A DNA stretch of 64,000 bases, taken from positions 62,001 to 126,000 of the forward strand of contig NZ_JARXXA010000008.1 of the NCBI RefSeq assembly GCF_029892785.1, read 5' to 3'. Of this stretch, positions 18,716 to 26,351 are shown piece by piece. The notes beneath the pieces are model-generated. The model saw only the letters and a list, made by a program, of their open reading frames with translations. It ran no database searches and was not told where the DNA came from. Positions within the stretch are counted from its first letter, which is position 1. Every line of letters starts with the position of its first letter. The position numbers and the translations under genes were made by a program. This stretch comes from Parabacteroides sp. PH5-46. GTDB lineage: Bacteria; Bacteroidota; Bacteroidia; Bacteroidales; Tannerellaceae.

Positions 18716-18817
18716 AAAAGAATCGCGCCACATATGTGGTGTGATCGATTCACATTTGTGTTTCGATCGTTTTACATATGTAGTTTGATCGCGTGACATA
18801 TGTGGCGCGATTCTTTT
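18716..18817. repeat. Array A: 22-bp periodic palindromic cores (ACATATGT) between panC and 18942
   Basis: This fills most of the 316-base gap between two divergent genes. The core ACATATGT (or ACATTTGT) starts at 18730, 18752, 18774 and 18796, exactly 22 bp apart. Between cores the word GATCG (variants AATCG, GATTC) starts at 18721, 18743, 18765, 18787 and 18809, again exactly 22 bp apart. The outer arms are a perfect 22-bp inverted repeat (18716-18737 against 18796-18817), so the whole array is a nested palindrome. It is too short and too diverged in its spacers to be CRISPR, and it lies in both 5' regions. Confidence 0.85.
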
Positions 18818-18905
18818 TTGATGAAAATAGAGGGTGCTTATCCCGTGAAACCACTGATGTATCAATGTTTTTGAGAAATCTGCGTGCTATTCGCTCAAAA
18901 ATTGT

Positions 18906-18913
18906 TATCTTTG
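18906..18913 (+). promoter_or_regulatory. -7 box (TATCTTTG) before the GT5/DUF4270 pair
   Basis: A perfect TAnnTTTG 28 bases before the ATG at 18942. No -33 TTTG at the usual distance. It lies about 90 bases downstream of array A. Confidence 0.5.
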
Positions 18914-18941
18914 TGACATTTTCTAAAACAATTTTATTAGA

Positions 18942-19763
18942 ATGGATGCAAAAAGAATCTTGTTTATTAATCAAGAAATTGTCCCTTATCTTCCGGAGTC
19001 CGAAATCGCTGTTGTAGGAAGGAATTTGCCGCAAGGCATTCAGGAGCGAGGACGTGAAATCAGAACATTCATGCCGAAATTCGGTAACATAAATGAAAGA
19101 CGTAATCAATTACACGAAGTGATTCGTTTGTCCGGCATGAACTTAATCATAGATGATACAGACCACCCTTTAATTATAAAAGTAGCATCCATTCAGGCTG
19201 CCAGAATGCAGGTGTACTTCATAGATAATGAAGATTTTTTCCAACGTAAGTCACTGGTAAGCGATTGCAATGGCAATGAGTATGAAGACAATGACGAACG
19301 CTCTATCTTTTATGTCCGGGGTGTGTTGGAAACTATCAAAAAGCTACGCTGGATGCCGGATCTGATTCATTGTAACGGTTGGATGTCGGCTTTGACAGGA
19401 CTTTATATCAAACGGATGTATGCCGATGACCCATGTTTAAAAGATGCTAAAATTGTTTATTCTATCTATACGGATGATTTCAAGAAGCCGCTTCGCGAGA
19501 ATGTTTCCGATAAATTGAAGATGGATGGAGCAACAGAGGACGATGTGGCTGTTTTGAAAAATGATACCGGTTTCGTATCTTTGACCAAATTAGCGATTGA
19601 TTTTGCCGACGGGGTTATACATGGAAGTGAAGCAATTCATCCGGAAATTGCCGATTATTTAGCTACAAAAACAGACAAACCGGTGCTTCCTTATCAATCT
19701 CCCGAAACATATATCGATGTGTTTAATGACTTTTATGATATAGTTTTGGAACAAAATAAGTAA
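18942..19763 (+). CDS. Glycogen/starch synthase catalytic-domain (GT5 N-domain) protein
   Basis: A 273-residue protein matching only the N-terminal half of GT5 glycogen synthases: KRILFINQEIVPYLPESEIA (the usual K-x-G-G loop is replaced), REIRTFMPKFGNINERR, MQVYFIDNEDFFQR, then DLIHCNGWMSALTGLYIK, which corresponds to the H-x-HDW region. The C-terminal ADP-glucose-binding half is absent and nothing downstream supplies it. So it is probably not a full synthase; an ancestral stand-alone family or a regulatory form is possible. Bacteroidetes commonly carry such a gene next to a DUF4270 gene, as here (12 bases gap). Confidence 0.75.
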   Translation: MDAKRILFINQEIVPYLPESEIAVVGRNLPQGIQERGREIRTFMPKFGNINERRNQLHEVIRLSGMNLIIDDTDHPLIIKVASIQAARMQVYFIDNEDFFQRKSLVSDCNGNEYEDNDERSIFYVRGVLETIKKLRWMPDLIHCNGWMSALTGLYIKRMYADDPCLKDAKIVYSIYTDDFKKPLRENVSDKLKMDGATEDDVAVLKNDTGFVSLTKLAIDFADGVIHGSEAIHPEIADYLATKTDKPVLPYQSPETYIDVFNDFYDIVLEQNK

Positions 19764-19775
19764 TCAAAATAGAAA

Positions 19776-21137
19776 ATGAAGATCAAGCTATCTATACTTG
19801 GAGTTGTTTTGGGGATTATTCTTCTGAACGCTTGTGATGATGATATGGGATTGGTAGGACCAAGTATTCAGCCTGAAGGAGATATCCCTAGCGTGTACAC
19901 GGATACGTTTGCTATAACAGCTTCTACAGTGCTGATTGATTCTATATATGCCAAAACGGCAACAGGTTTGCTAGGGGAGATATATGATCCGCTATATGGA
20001 AACCTGAAGTCTGATTATATCTGTCAGTTTTATGTACAGGACGGCTTTAAATTTGCCCACGAACCGATAGACGGAAAGATAGACTCTATTGATTTTACCA
20101 TTTATTATACTGCTACTACCGGTTGGCTGGGAGATTCATTGGCTGCTATGGAGGCTACTATTTATCCGGTGGTGAAAGCCTTGGATAGGAACTATTATAC
20201 CAATATACGTCCGGAAGATTATGCCGATCTGCGGAATCCGCTTGGCGCACAAGCATATACTGCCCGGAATATGCTACTCTCCGATTCGTTGTATGCGGCA
20301 GACGGCCCACAGCTGGTAATACGTATGCCACAGGAAGTAGGGCAGCGGATATATGACGAAACGGTGAATAATCCGGCTTCGTTTGCTACTCAGGATGCCT
20401 TTAATCGTTTCTTCCCGGGGCTGTATATTACCAATACCTTCGGTAGTGGGAATATATTATATGTTGATGCCTCGTACATGAGTATTCATTATTCTTATTA
20501 TGTGAAGAGTGTATCTACCGGTGCCCTTGACTCGGCGGTATATGCCAATGAATGGTTTCCTGTAACAAAAGAGGTTGTCCAGATGAACCGTATACAGAAC
20601 GCAAATATAGAGCAGCTGCTTCAGCCGAATGATAAATATACGTATTTGAAGACGCCTTCCGGTGTTTATACCAAGATTACAATTCCAACAAAGGATATTA
20701 TCTCCAAGATAAACGGACGGGAGGTAAATAATTTTTACATGAGTTTTGCTCCGATGCCTCAGCCGGAGTGGAAATATGCATTTTCGCGTCCTACTTATCT
20801 GGCTATGATTCCGGAAGATTCGGTAAAGACATTCTTTGAAGAGGGAAAGATTACGAATTCTATTTCTTCGTACCTGCTTTCATATAATGCAGATAGTGCA
20901 AAATACATAGCGGGTAACGTATCCAATTTGCTTAAGTACCAGATGGAATATGCGCCGGAAGACGATTTAAATATGCTGCTTATACCGGTTACCTGTACGT
21001 TCCAGACGGATTATTACGGCAATGCCACTTCTACTCCTGCTGCGATCAGTAATTTCCTACGGCCTTCTGGAGTAACTTTACGTAAAGATTCGGAGGTGAT
21101 GCGTGTACAAGTTATAAGTAGCGAGTATAAGAAATAA
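19776..21137 (+). CDS. DUF4270 lipoprotein
   Basis: A 453-residue secreted lipoprotein with signal peptide and lipobox LLNAC (Cys near 20), then an acidic start DDDMGLVGPSIQPEGD typical of Bacteroidetes DUF4270 proteins. The remainder is beta-rich with Tyr/Asp repeats (SIDFTIYYTATTGW, FGSGNILYVDASYMSIHYSY). No catalytic motif is recognised; function unknown, most likely cell-envelope. It is coupled to the GT5-domain gene, and it ends 2 bases from the convergent gene at 21140. Confidence 0.82.
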   Translation: MKIKLSILGVVLGIILLNACDDDMGLVGPSIQPEGDIPSVYTDTFAITASTVLIDSIYAKTATGLLGEIYDPLYGNLKSDYICQFYVQDGFKFAHEPIDGKIDSIDFTIYYTATTGWLGDSLAAMEATIYPVVKALDRNYYTNIRPEDYADLRNPLGAQAYTARNMLLSDSLYAADGPQLVIRMPQEVGQRIYDETVNNPASFATQDAFNRFFPGLYITNTFGSGNILYVDASYMSIHYSYYVKSVSTGALDSAVYANEWFPVTKEVVQMNRIQNANIEQLLQPNDKYTYLKTPSGVYTKITIPTKDIISKINGREVNNFYMSFAPMPQPEWKYAFSRPTYLAMIPEDSVKTFFEEGKITNSISSYLLSYNADSAKYIAGNVSNLLKYQMEYAPEDDLNMLLIPVTCTFQTDYYGNATSTPAAISNFLRPSGVTLRKDSEVMRVQVISSEYKK

Positions 21138-21139
21138 AA

Positions 21140-21451
21140 TTATCGCTTTTGTTCCGGGTATTTCCTTTTAGGATTCTTGGGGAACCAGCCTTTTAGCACG
21201 CGCTCTTCCTGTTCAAATATCTCTTTGATCGTCCAGAAGGAGGAGAAGGCAAACACACCGCATATCGCCGATATCAGTATGCTTTCGATAAATAAGGAGG
21301 CAATGACTCCTCCTATGCCTAAGATTAGGAATATCCACCAGCATTTGGTTCCCCAATAATATTCTGCTTTTATTACAAGGGGATGAAACAGTCCGATGAT
21401 TAGGAATGTTAATATACCGATTACTAATCCGTCAAAATGTAATAGTTCCAT
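21140..21451 (-). CDS. DUF4491 membrane protein
   Basis: A small inner-membrane protein of about 103 residues with three hydrophobic segments: LVIGILTFLIIGLFHPLVIK, WWIFLILGIGGVIASLF and ILISAICGVFAFSSFW, then a short basic cytosolic tail. The early FHPLVIKAEYYWGTKCWW block is characteristic of DUF4491. Function unknown. The ATG at 21451 (MELLHFDG) is the natural start; a longer frame to 21505 runs into the upstream terminator hairpin and is unlikely. Separated from secG by that terminator. Confidence 0.78.
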   Translation of the reverse strand: MELLHFDGLVIGILTFLIIGLFHPLVIKAEYYWGTKCWWIFLILGIGGVIASLFIESILISAICGVFAFSSFWTIKEIFEQEERVLKGWFPKNPKRKYPEQKR

Positions 21452-21485
21452 AATTGTTATTATTGATGTACAAAGATTATGAAAT

Positions 21486-21521
21486 AAAAAAAGACATCCA
21501 CGCAATCGGGATGTCTTTTTT
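21486..21521 (-). terminator. Intrinsic terminator after secG
   Basis: Stem GACATCC (21493-21499) against GGATGTC (21509-21515), flanked by A-runs on the left and T-runs on the right, so it works in both directions. On the minus strand it ends the operon that finishes with secG. Confidence 0.8.
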
Positions 21522-21553
21522 ATACGTATAGTATAACGTATTACTTATTTTCT

Positions 21554-21910
21554 TTATTGAGCGGGTTCTTCACCTTCAGGAACAACAGGCTGCTGAGCCG
21601 TTCCGAAGTTAGGAGCGATCGTGTTAGGATCGATCATTGTTGCTTCGTTAACTTGTTGTCTGATTTCAGATTGATTTGTCGTGGCAGCTCTGGGGATAAA
21701 CACCGTAATAATAATGCTTAACACGATAACAACTCCTGCTAGGCCCCATGTGGCTTTTTCCAGGAAGTCGGTTGTTTTGCGAACCCCCATAATCTGGTTG
21801 GAAGAAGAGAATCCTGAAGCCAAGCCTCCTCCCTTTGAATTCTGGATCAGTACGATCAAGATCAAAAGTACGGCCGCAATCAGAATTAAAATCGAGATAA
21901 ATACGTACAT
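21554..21910 (-). CDS. secG: Preprotein translocase subunit SecG
   Basis: A 118-residue accessory subunit of the SecYEG channel. It has two membrane helices (residues about 3-22 and 55-75) joined by the typical cytosolic loop LIQNSKGGGLASGFSSSNQIMG, then an acidic Pro/Gln tail (PVVPEGEEPAQ) common in Bacteroidetes SecG. It is the last gene of the minus-strand operon from 24395, 7 bases after the TPR gene, followed by a strong terminator. Confidence 0.93.
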   Translation of the reverse strand: MYVFISILILIAAVLLILIVLIQNSKGGGLASGFSSSNQIMGVRKTTDFLEKATWGLAGVVIVLSIIITVFIPRAATTNQSEIRQQVNEATMIDPNTIAPNFGTAQQPVVPEGEEPAQ

Positions 21911-21917
21911 TTTAGTT

Positions 21918-22697
21918 TTATTTTTTAGAGTTAATAATCAATTTTTCCAAAAAACGGATTTGGTCTGCAAAGTAAACATTTTTTTCTGGATATTTCAAGC
22001 TTAAGTTTTTAATTATTTGCAAGGCTTTCTCATATCGTTTCTGTTTGATATATATCCTGGCCAGCGTTTCGGTAAAATAGGAGTCATCGTCTCCCGTTTT
22101 TTGCTTGTCATTTTTATTTTCCATATCTTCCAGATAATCTAATGAAACATACTCGTCGTCATTGTCATCAAACTTAAAACCACTTCCCGGCGTTCTTTGT
22201 TTATCTTCCTGCAAGAAAGAGTCGATCAGGTCATGATGCTGCAGTTGGTGGGAAGCCTCTTCGTCTGAAAACTCTGCATCCGGTTGGGTAGAGACTGCCC
22301 AGTATAAATAGTCTGAGGAAGCAGACGGACGGAACAGGATAGAAGGATCTGACGATGCGATATCACTCAACTCGCTGTGAGATGAAAGAAAATTATCGAT
22401 CAGAGAGAACGTATCACTTTGCTCTTCGAGGGTTTCTTTTTCGGTTTCATTTCCAAATCCACGTTGGATGCCTTCTATAAAGGCAAATAGTTTTTTACGG
22501 TCGGGTATGTAAATAGCCATTTTCTTCAGCTCAGAGCCAAAGTGTATATCGTTCACAGCAGCCAGGTTCTTTAAGTAAAGCATTCTTGCTGTGTGAAAGT
22601 ACGGATAGTTGTCAATCAGTTGCTTTAGCCCGGGGAGTGTTTCCCTGCTTAGCAGCGACGGATCTTCCATCAGTTGATATAGTTGGCCGCTTTCCAT
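21918..22697 (-). CDS. TPR-like protein of the LptE-SecG operon
   Basis: A 259-residue protein with no signal peptide (MESGQLYQLMEDPSLL). The last 50 residues hold one clear tetratricopeptide unit (YFTETLARIYIKQKRYEKALQIIKNL); the middle is acidic and low-complexity. It is a conserved Bacteroidetes hypothetical found between lptE and secG; probably a cytoplasmic scaffold, but no direct evidence of role. It begins 4 bases after lptE, so it is co-translated. Confidence 0.75.
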   Translation of the reverse strand: MESGQLYQLMEDPSLLSRETLPGLKQLIDNYPYFHTARMLYLKNLAAVNDIHFGSELKKMAIYIPDRKKLFAFIEGIQRGFGNETEKETLEEQSDTFSLIDNFLSSHSELSDIASSDPSILFRPSASSDYLYWAVSTQPDAEFSDEEASHQLQHHDLIDSFLQEDKQRTPGSGFKFDDNDDEYVSLDYLEDMENKNDKQKTGDDDSYFTETLARIYIKQKRYEKALQIIKNLSLKYPEKNVYFADQIRFLEKLIINSKK

Positions 22698-22700
22698 ACC

Positions 22701-23213
22701 TTACCAGTCGGCAACTGTTGAGTTGAATATCTGCTCGGTTATCTCCTTAACCAACTCCTCGTTTAACGTGTCCTGGACGTCTTGCAACATCCGGTTACTG
22801 TCAAACTCCCGGTAGGCGGAGAAGGCTTGCTCAAAGTCTTTCTCCGGATTGGAGCGATTGGAGTAGCGAACGCGTACTGTCATGGTCAGCTTGGTCATGG
22901 ACGAGAAGGCATCTTCCTTGATCGCCATTGGCGCCAGGTCGTAGCCTGTAATTTCTCCTTCGAGGTGTATGTCTCCGTTATCCGAGAGCATTTGAAGCTT
23001 TGTCCGGCGGATGAAAATATCTTTCAGGCCTTCCGTGAAACTCTGAGCCAGGGGAGGGGATACCAAGGGAGCCTGGTTCGGGAAGTCGTGTATAGACACG
23101 CTTTTGGTGGTCTCGTAGTCAATGGAAGAACCGGTGAAGCTGTACGATATAGTGCAGGAAGCGCAGGCCAAGACCAGCGTAATAAGCACTCCAAACAGGT
23201 TTGTATTTCTCAT
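22701..23213 (-). CDS. LptE-family LPS assembly lipoprotein
   Basis: A 170-residue outer-membrane lipoprotein, likely the plug partner of LptD that helps place LPS in the outer leaflet. The signal peptide ends with lipobox CASC-TISYSF; the next segment YSFTGSSIDYETTKSVSIHDF and the VxVRYSNRSNPEKDFEQAFS strand match the Bacteroidetes LptE/LptE-like family. It lies 4 bases after the sigma54 activator gene. LptC and other envelope genes are elsewhere in the window (34500-38473). Confidence 0.82.
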   Translation of the reverse strand: MRNTNLFGVLITLVLACASCTISYSFTGSSIDYETTKSVSIHDFPNQAPLVSPPLAQSFTEGLKDIFIRRTKLQMLSDNGDIHLEGEITGYDLAPMAIKEDAFSSMTKLTMTVRVRYSNRSNPEKDFEQAFSAYREFDSNRMLQDVQDTLNEELVKEITEQIFNSTVADW

Positions 23214-23216
23214 AAA

Positions 23217-24395
23217 TTAATCCAGTTTATATTCTTTGATTTTCCGGTAGAGCGTGCGCTCGGATATTTTCAGGTCGGCAGCAGCATTTTTTCGCCGTCC
23301 GTTGTGTTTCTCCAAGGCCTTACGGATCATATCTTTTTCCACATCCTCCAGCGAAAGCGTTTCTTCTTCAATAATAGGTTCCGCCTCCTGGATGGGATTA
23401 TTATGTATCTGAGGATAGGTGTATGTGTCTTCATGTACAGGTACTTGGATGTTACCTCCCATGATTTCGTGAACCAGCTTTTTCAGTTCGTTTACGTCAT
23501 TCTTCATGTCAAAAAGAACCTGGTATAGAATTTCACGTTCGCTGTTGAATATCTTCTGGTCACTATCTTTTTTTACCAACACCGGGTATTTTTCCATCTG
23601 GGCATCCGGCAAGTAGCCACGTAGTATGTCGGCTGTAATGTCTCTGTTTTCTTCAATGATGGAGATACGTTCCGTCAGGTTTTTAAGCTCACGCACATTA
23701 CCCGGCCAGCGATAAGAAGTAAGTATCCTGCGTGCATCATCTTCCAGGTGGATAGGCGGCATGCGGTACTTTTCGGCACAATCGCTCGCAAACTTGCGGA
23801 AAAGTAGAATGATATCCTCTTCTCCCCGGCTGCGTAGCGGAGGAATCTGGATGGGAACTGTGCTTAAGCGGTAGAAGAGGTCTTCGCGAAACTTGCCTTC
23901 TGCTACGGCCTGACTCAGGTTTACGTTGGTTGCCGCAACAATACGTACGTTTGTTTTCAACACCTTAGACGAACCAACCTTCAGAAACTCTCCGGTTTCC
24001 AGTATACGTAACAAACGTGCCTGGGTAGGGATGGGAAGTTCGCCTACCTCGTCCAGGAAAACCGTTCCGCCGTCTGCCACTTCAAAATATCCTTTGCGAT
24101 CAGCCAGCGCTCCGGTGAAGGAACCTTTTTCATGCCCGAATAATTCCGAATCAATCGTGCCTTCCGGAATAGCGCCACAGTTTACAGCGATGTACTGACC
24201 GTGTTTCCGGGGACTGTTCTGGTGTATGATTTGCGGGAACGTTTCTTTTCCCACTCCGCTCTCTCCGGTAATAAGCACGGACAGGTCGGTAGGAGCAACT
24301 TGCAAGGCAACGTCTATTGCGCGGTTAAGTGTTGTACAGTTACCGATAATCCCGTAACGTTGTTTGATCTGCTGGATATCTGTTTTAACCATCAT
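23217..24395 (-). CDS. Sigma-54-dependent AAA+ activator (no receiver domain)
   Basis: A 392-residue NtrC-type activator that remodels sigma54 RNA polymerase using ATP. It starts almost directly with the AAA+ domain: Walker A GESGVGKE (about 44-51), the sigma54 contact loop GSFTGA (91-96, a variant of GAFTGA), Walker B TVFLDEVGE, and the arginine-finger region. The C-terminus has a Fis-type helix-turn-helix (RKNAAADLKISERTLYRKIK). There is no N-terminal sensor, so it may be constitutively active or controlled by level or partner. It is the first gene of an operon with lptE, TPR and secG, an order known in Bacteroidetes. Confidence 0.93.
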   Translation of the reverse strand: MMVKTDIQQIKQRYGIIGNCTTLNRAIDVALQVAPTDLSVLITGESGVGKETFPQIIHQNSPRKHGQYIAVNCGAIPEGTIDSELFGHEKGSFTGALADRKGYFEVADGGTVFLDEVGELPIPTQARLLRILETGEFLKVGSSKVLKTNVRIVAATNVNLSQAVAEGKFREDLFYRLSTVPIQIPPLRSRGEEDIILLFRKFASDCAEKYRMPPIHLEDDARRILTSYRWPGNVRELKNLTERISIIEENRDITADILRGYLPDAQMEKYPVLVKKDSDQKIFNSEREILYQVLFDMKNDVNELKKLVHEIMGGNIQVPVHEDTYTYPQIHNNPIQEAEPIIEEETLSLEDVEKDMIRKALEKHNGRRKNAAADLKISERTLYRKIKEYKLD

Positions 24396-24431
24396 GGAAA
24401 TTAATCTCTGTAATTATTTCAGTTTACCTGA

Positions 24432-24439
24432 CAAAATTA
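24432..24439 (-). promoter_or_regulatory. -7 box (minus strand TAATTTTG) before the sigma54-activator operon
   Basis: Plus-strand CAAAATTA, reading TAATTTTG on the minus strand, 36 bases before the activator start. No clear -33. Confidence 0.45.
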
Positions 24440-24516
24440 CAAATCTTAATTCAATTTATCGCATAAGCGCTTACTCCTTTTCGCTGTAGAACTGGTATTA
24501 TATGAGGGAAAAATGG

Positions 24517-24604
24517 TTCGTTAGCAAATAAAAATAGCATGTGAGCCGATTTTATTTGCTAACGCGCCAAAAAAAAAAGCATGTGAATGAATTTTCCCAG
24601 GTGC
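24517..24604. repeat. Array D: roughly 21-bp periodic intergenic repeat
   Basis: This occupies the gap between the acyltransferase end (24617) and the activator promoter. AGCATGTGA occurs at 24536 and 24578 (42 bp, two periods of 21). GTTAGCAAATAAAA (24520-24533) is perfectly inverted at 24550-24563. Segments starting at 24523, 24544, 24565 and 24586 can be aligned at 21-bp steps with alternating A-rich and T-rich halves. The pattern is less regular than in arrays A-C. The A10 run at 24569-24578 is part of it. Confidence 0.6.
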
Positions 24605-24616
24605 TTTGCCGGAGAT

Positions 24617-25450
24617 TTAGGCTTGTTTTTTCGCGCTATACGTTTTCCGGTAAAGAAATTCAGCCAGTTCCTCGTCATCGCTTATTGCCTGTATTTTTTC
24701 AGCAGGGATAGGATCACCGAGATATACGTCGAAAGTTTTACCTTTTTTGTTGAATGCTTCGGCCGGAATGCGCAGGGTACGTATTCGCCAGTCTATCTTT
24801 CCCAGCCAATAGAAATACTTGGAATTCAGAAAATCAAAGCAAACGGGAATAACAGGTACCTTTGCTTTGCGGATCAGACGTATCACACTGTGTGTCCAGG
24901 GAAGGTCGCAGATGCGTTTCTCGTCTTTCCGGTAAAAAGAAATGGCTCCTGCCGGGAAAAATCCTACAGGATGGCCTCCGTGCAGGTGTGCCAGTGATAA
25001 TCTTACCCCGTTTATGTTCTGAGGGTTGGCACCTTGGTTGTTTGAGTCGGGAGTTACAGAAATAAAGTTGTCTCCCATGGCTCCTATCTTGGTTAGCACG
25101 CCATTCACCATCACTTTGAAATCGGGACGGCGGGCAGCAAAAATGTCAATCAGAATAATGCCGTCCAGTGATCCTATCGGGTGATTGGATACCGTAACAA
25201 AAGCCCCTTCCGGCAGCTTGTCCAGCACTTCTTCATTGTGTACTTTGTATTTTATGTTGATTAACGGGTCGCTTAATATCGCACTTGTAAAAGCAGAACC
25301 TCTTAAATGACAACTATTTTCATGTACATTATTTACTTTTTCAACACAGAATAACTTGATGAATATCTTGCCTAGAAAAGTTCCGAACTTGCTTTTGAAG
25401 AACGGAATCATCTCTTGCAAATCATAAATGTCAACAACTGTTTTCTTCAT
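24617..25450 (-). CDS. PlsC-like lysophospholipid/lipid acyltransferase
   Basis: A 277-residue acyltransferase of the PlsC/LPLAT superfamily. The catalytic block is NHPIGSLDG (His90, Asp96, spacing H-x5-D rather than the classical H-x4-D), followed by the acceptor/phosphate block FFPAGAISFYRK and the motif VPVIPVCFDF. It probably moves an acyl chain to a lysolipid or lipid headgroup; relatives in Bacteroidetes include O-acyltransferases of glycine/ornithine lipids (family knowledge). It is last of a four-gene lipid operon (27553-24617), 9 bases after the CDP-alcohol transferase gene. Confidence 0.85.
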   Translation of the reverse strand: MKKTVVDIYDLQEMIPFFKSKFGTFLGKIFIKLFCVEKVNNVHENSCHLRGSAFTSAILSDPLINIKYKVHNEEVLDKLPEGAFVTVSNHPIGSLDGIILIDIFAARRPDFKVMVNGVLTKIGAMGDNFISVTPDSNNQGANPQNINGVRLSLAHLHGGHPVGFFPAGAISFYRKDEKRICDLPWTHSVIRLIRKAKVPVIPVCFDFLNSKYFYWLGKIDWRIRTLRIPAEAFNKKGKTFDVYLGDPIPAEKIQAISDDEELAEFLYRKTYSAKKQA

Positions 25451-25459
25451 GCTGCAAAA

Positions 25460-26344
25460 TTACAAAAAAGAAGCACATATCTTTTCGTGCTTTTTCATCA
25501 CAATAAATAAAATAATGTTTAATACTATAATTTCATAGAGGAAATATACCCATACATAACCCGAGAGCATAATGATAAACATCGGGATCGTGCGTCCGTT
25601 GAATGTCATTAAGTCGATTAAGGGCATTAGTTTACGACTCTTCTCACGGAATGCAAGGCGTATGTCTTCCGGGATATCGTTGCCGTATTGCTTATGTAAT
25701 GTTTTGAGTAGTAATTGTAGGGTAGGGGTTCCTTTCTCCTGGATGGAGGTGTAGGCCCTGTACAAAAGGTAAAATATCTTATTGAGCCCCGGTTTAGTGT
25801 TTTTATGCTGTTCCCGTATCTGGTCTAATGTTTGGAACTCTGCTCCTTTTTCTTTGCTTATAAAGTAGAGGTGCAAAGTCTTGTAATAATCGGTGATATT
25901 TGCCTGGACAAGATGAGACAGACCTGACAAAACAGCCAGGGCAAAGAACCAATATGTCCCGTATTCGTGGGATAAACGTAATGCCAGGTTGATGTATATG
26001 CAAGCAAACCAGACGTCTCCGGCCAGGCCGTCGAGTATACGTCCGATGGCAGACTTGATACCTGTCATACGTGCCAACTGGCCGTCTACGCAATCCAATA
26101 TATTGGCAAAAATCAGTAGTAAGATTCCTCCTATCACATACCTTAAATCGGCATGATAGAAAAGGAAACCTACAGAGGCTCCGATGAATATCGAAATGAT
26201 AGTAACTGCGTTGGGGGTGATTCCCGTGTTGCGTAATAAACGGGCTATGCGGAAGCCTATGGGGCGGTAAAATATCCTGTCTACGATATTTTCGGTTTCA
26301 ATTGACTTTAATGAAGCCTCATATTCTTTCTTCAACTCGCTCAT
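25460..26344 (-). CDS. CDP-alcohol phosphatidyltransferase family membrane enzyme
   Basis: A 294-residue polytopic enzyme that joins a CDP-activated group to an alcohol. The signature is DCVDGQLARMTGIKSAIGRI then LDGLAGD: the first part keeps D-x2-DG-x2-AR-x8-G-x3-D, but the last Asp follows after four residues (DGLAGD) instead of the usual three. Five or six helices flank a large loop at residues about 165-240. With the cytidylyltransferase, SDR and acyltransferase genes around it, it likely makes an unusual phospholipid or phosphosphingolipid headgroup. Exact substrate unknown. Confidence 0.87.
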   Translation of the reverse strand: MSELKKEYEASLKSIETENIVDRIFYRPIGFRIARLLRNTGITPNAVTIISIFIGASVGFLFYHADLRYVIGGILLLIFANILDCVDGQLARMTGIKSAIGRILDGLAGDVWFACIYINLALRLSHEYGTYWFFALAVLSGLSHLVQANITDYYKTLHLYFISKEKGAEFQTLDQIREQHKNTKPGLNKIFYLLYRAYTSIQEKGTPTLQLLLKTLHKQYGNDIPEDIRLAFREKSRKLMPLIDLMTFNGRTIPMFIIMLSGYVWVYFLYEIIVLNIILFIVMKKHEKICASFL

Positions 26345-26351
26345 CTCTCTC

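Noticed and set aside
18716-18817. CRISPR array reading of the 22-bp periodic repeats
   Set aside because: Repeat units are too short and imperfect, there are only four, no unique spacers of 30 bp or more lie between them, and no cas genes are nearby.
21452-21505. Longer DUF4491 protein starting at 21505
   Set aside because: The added codons are made of the secG terminator hairpin; the ATG at 21451 matches the family start.
22782-23528. Long open frame on the plus strand opposite lptE and the sigma54 activator
   Set aside because: It has no recognisable domain, spans two real genes on the other strand and their junction, and has the composition of an antisense shadow.
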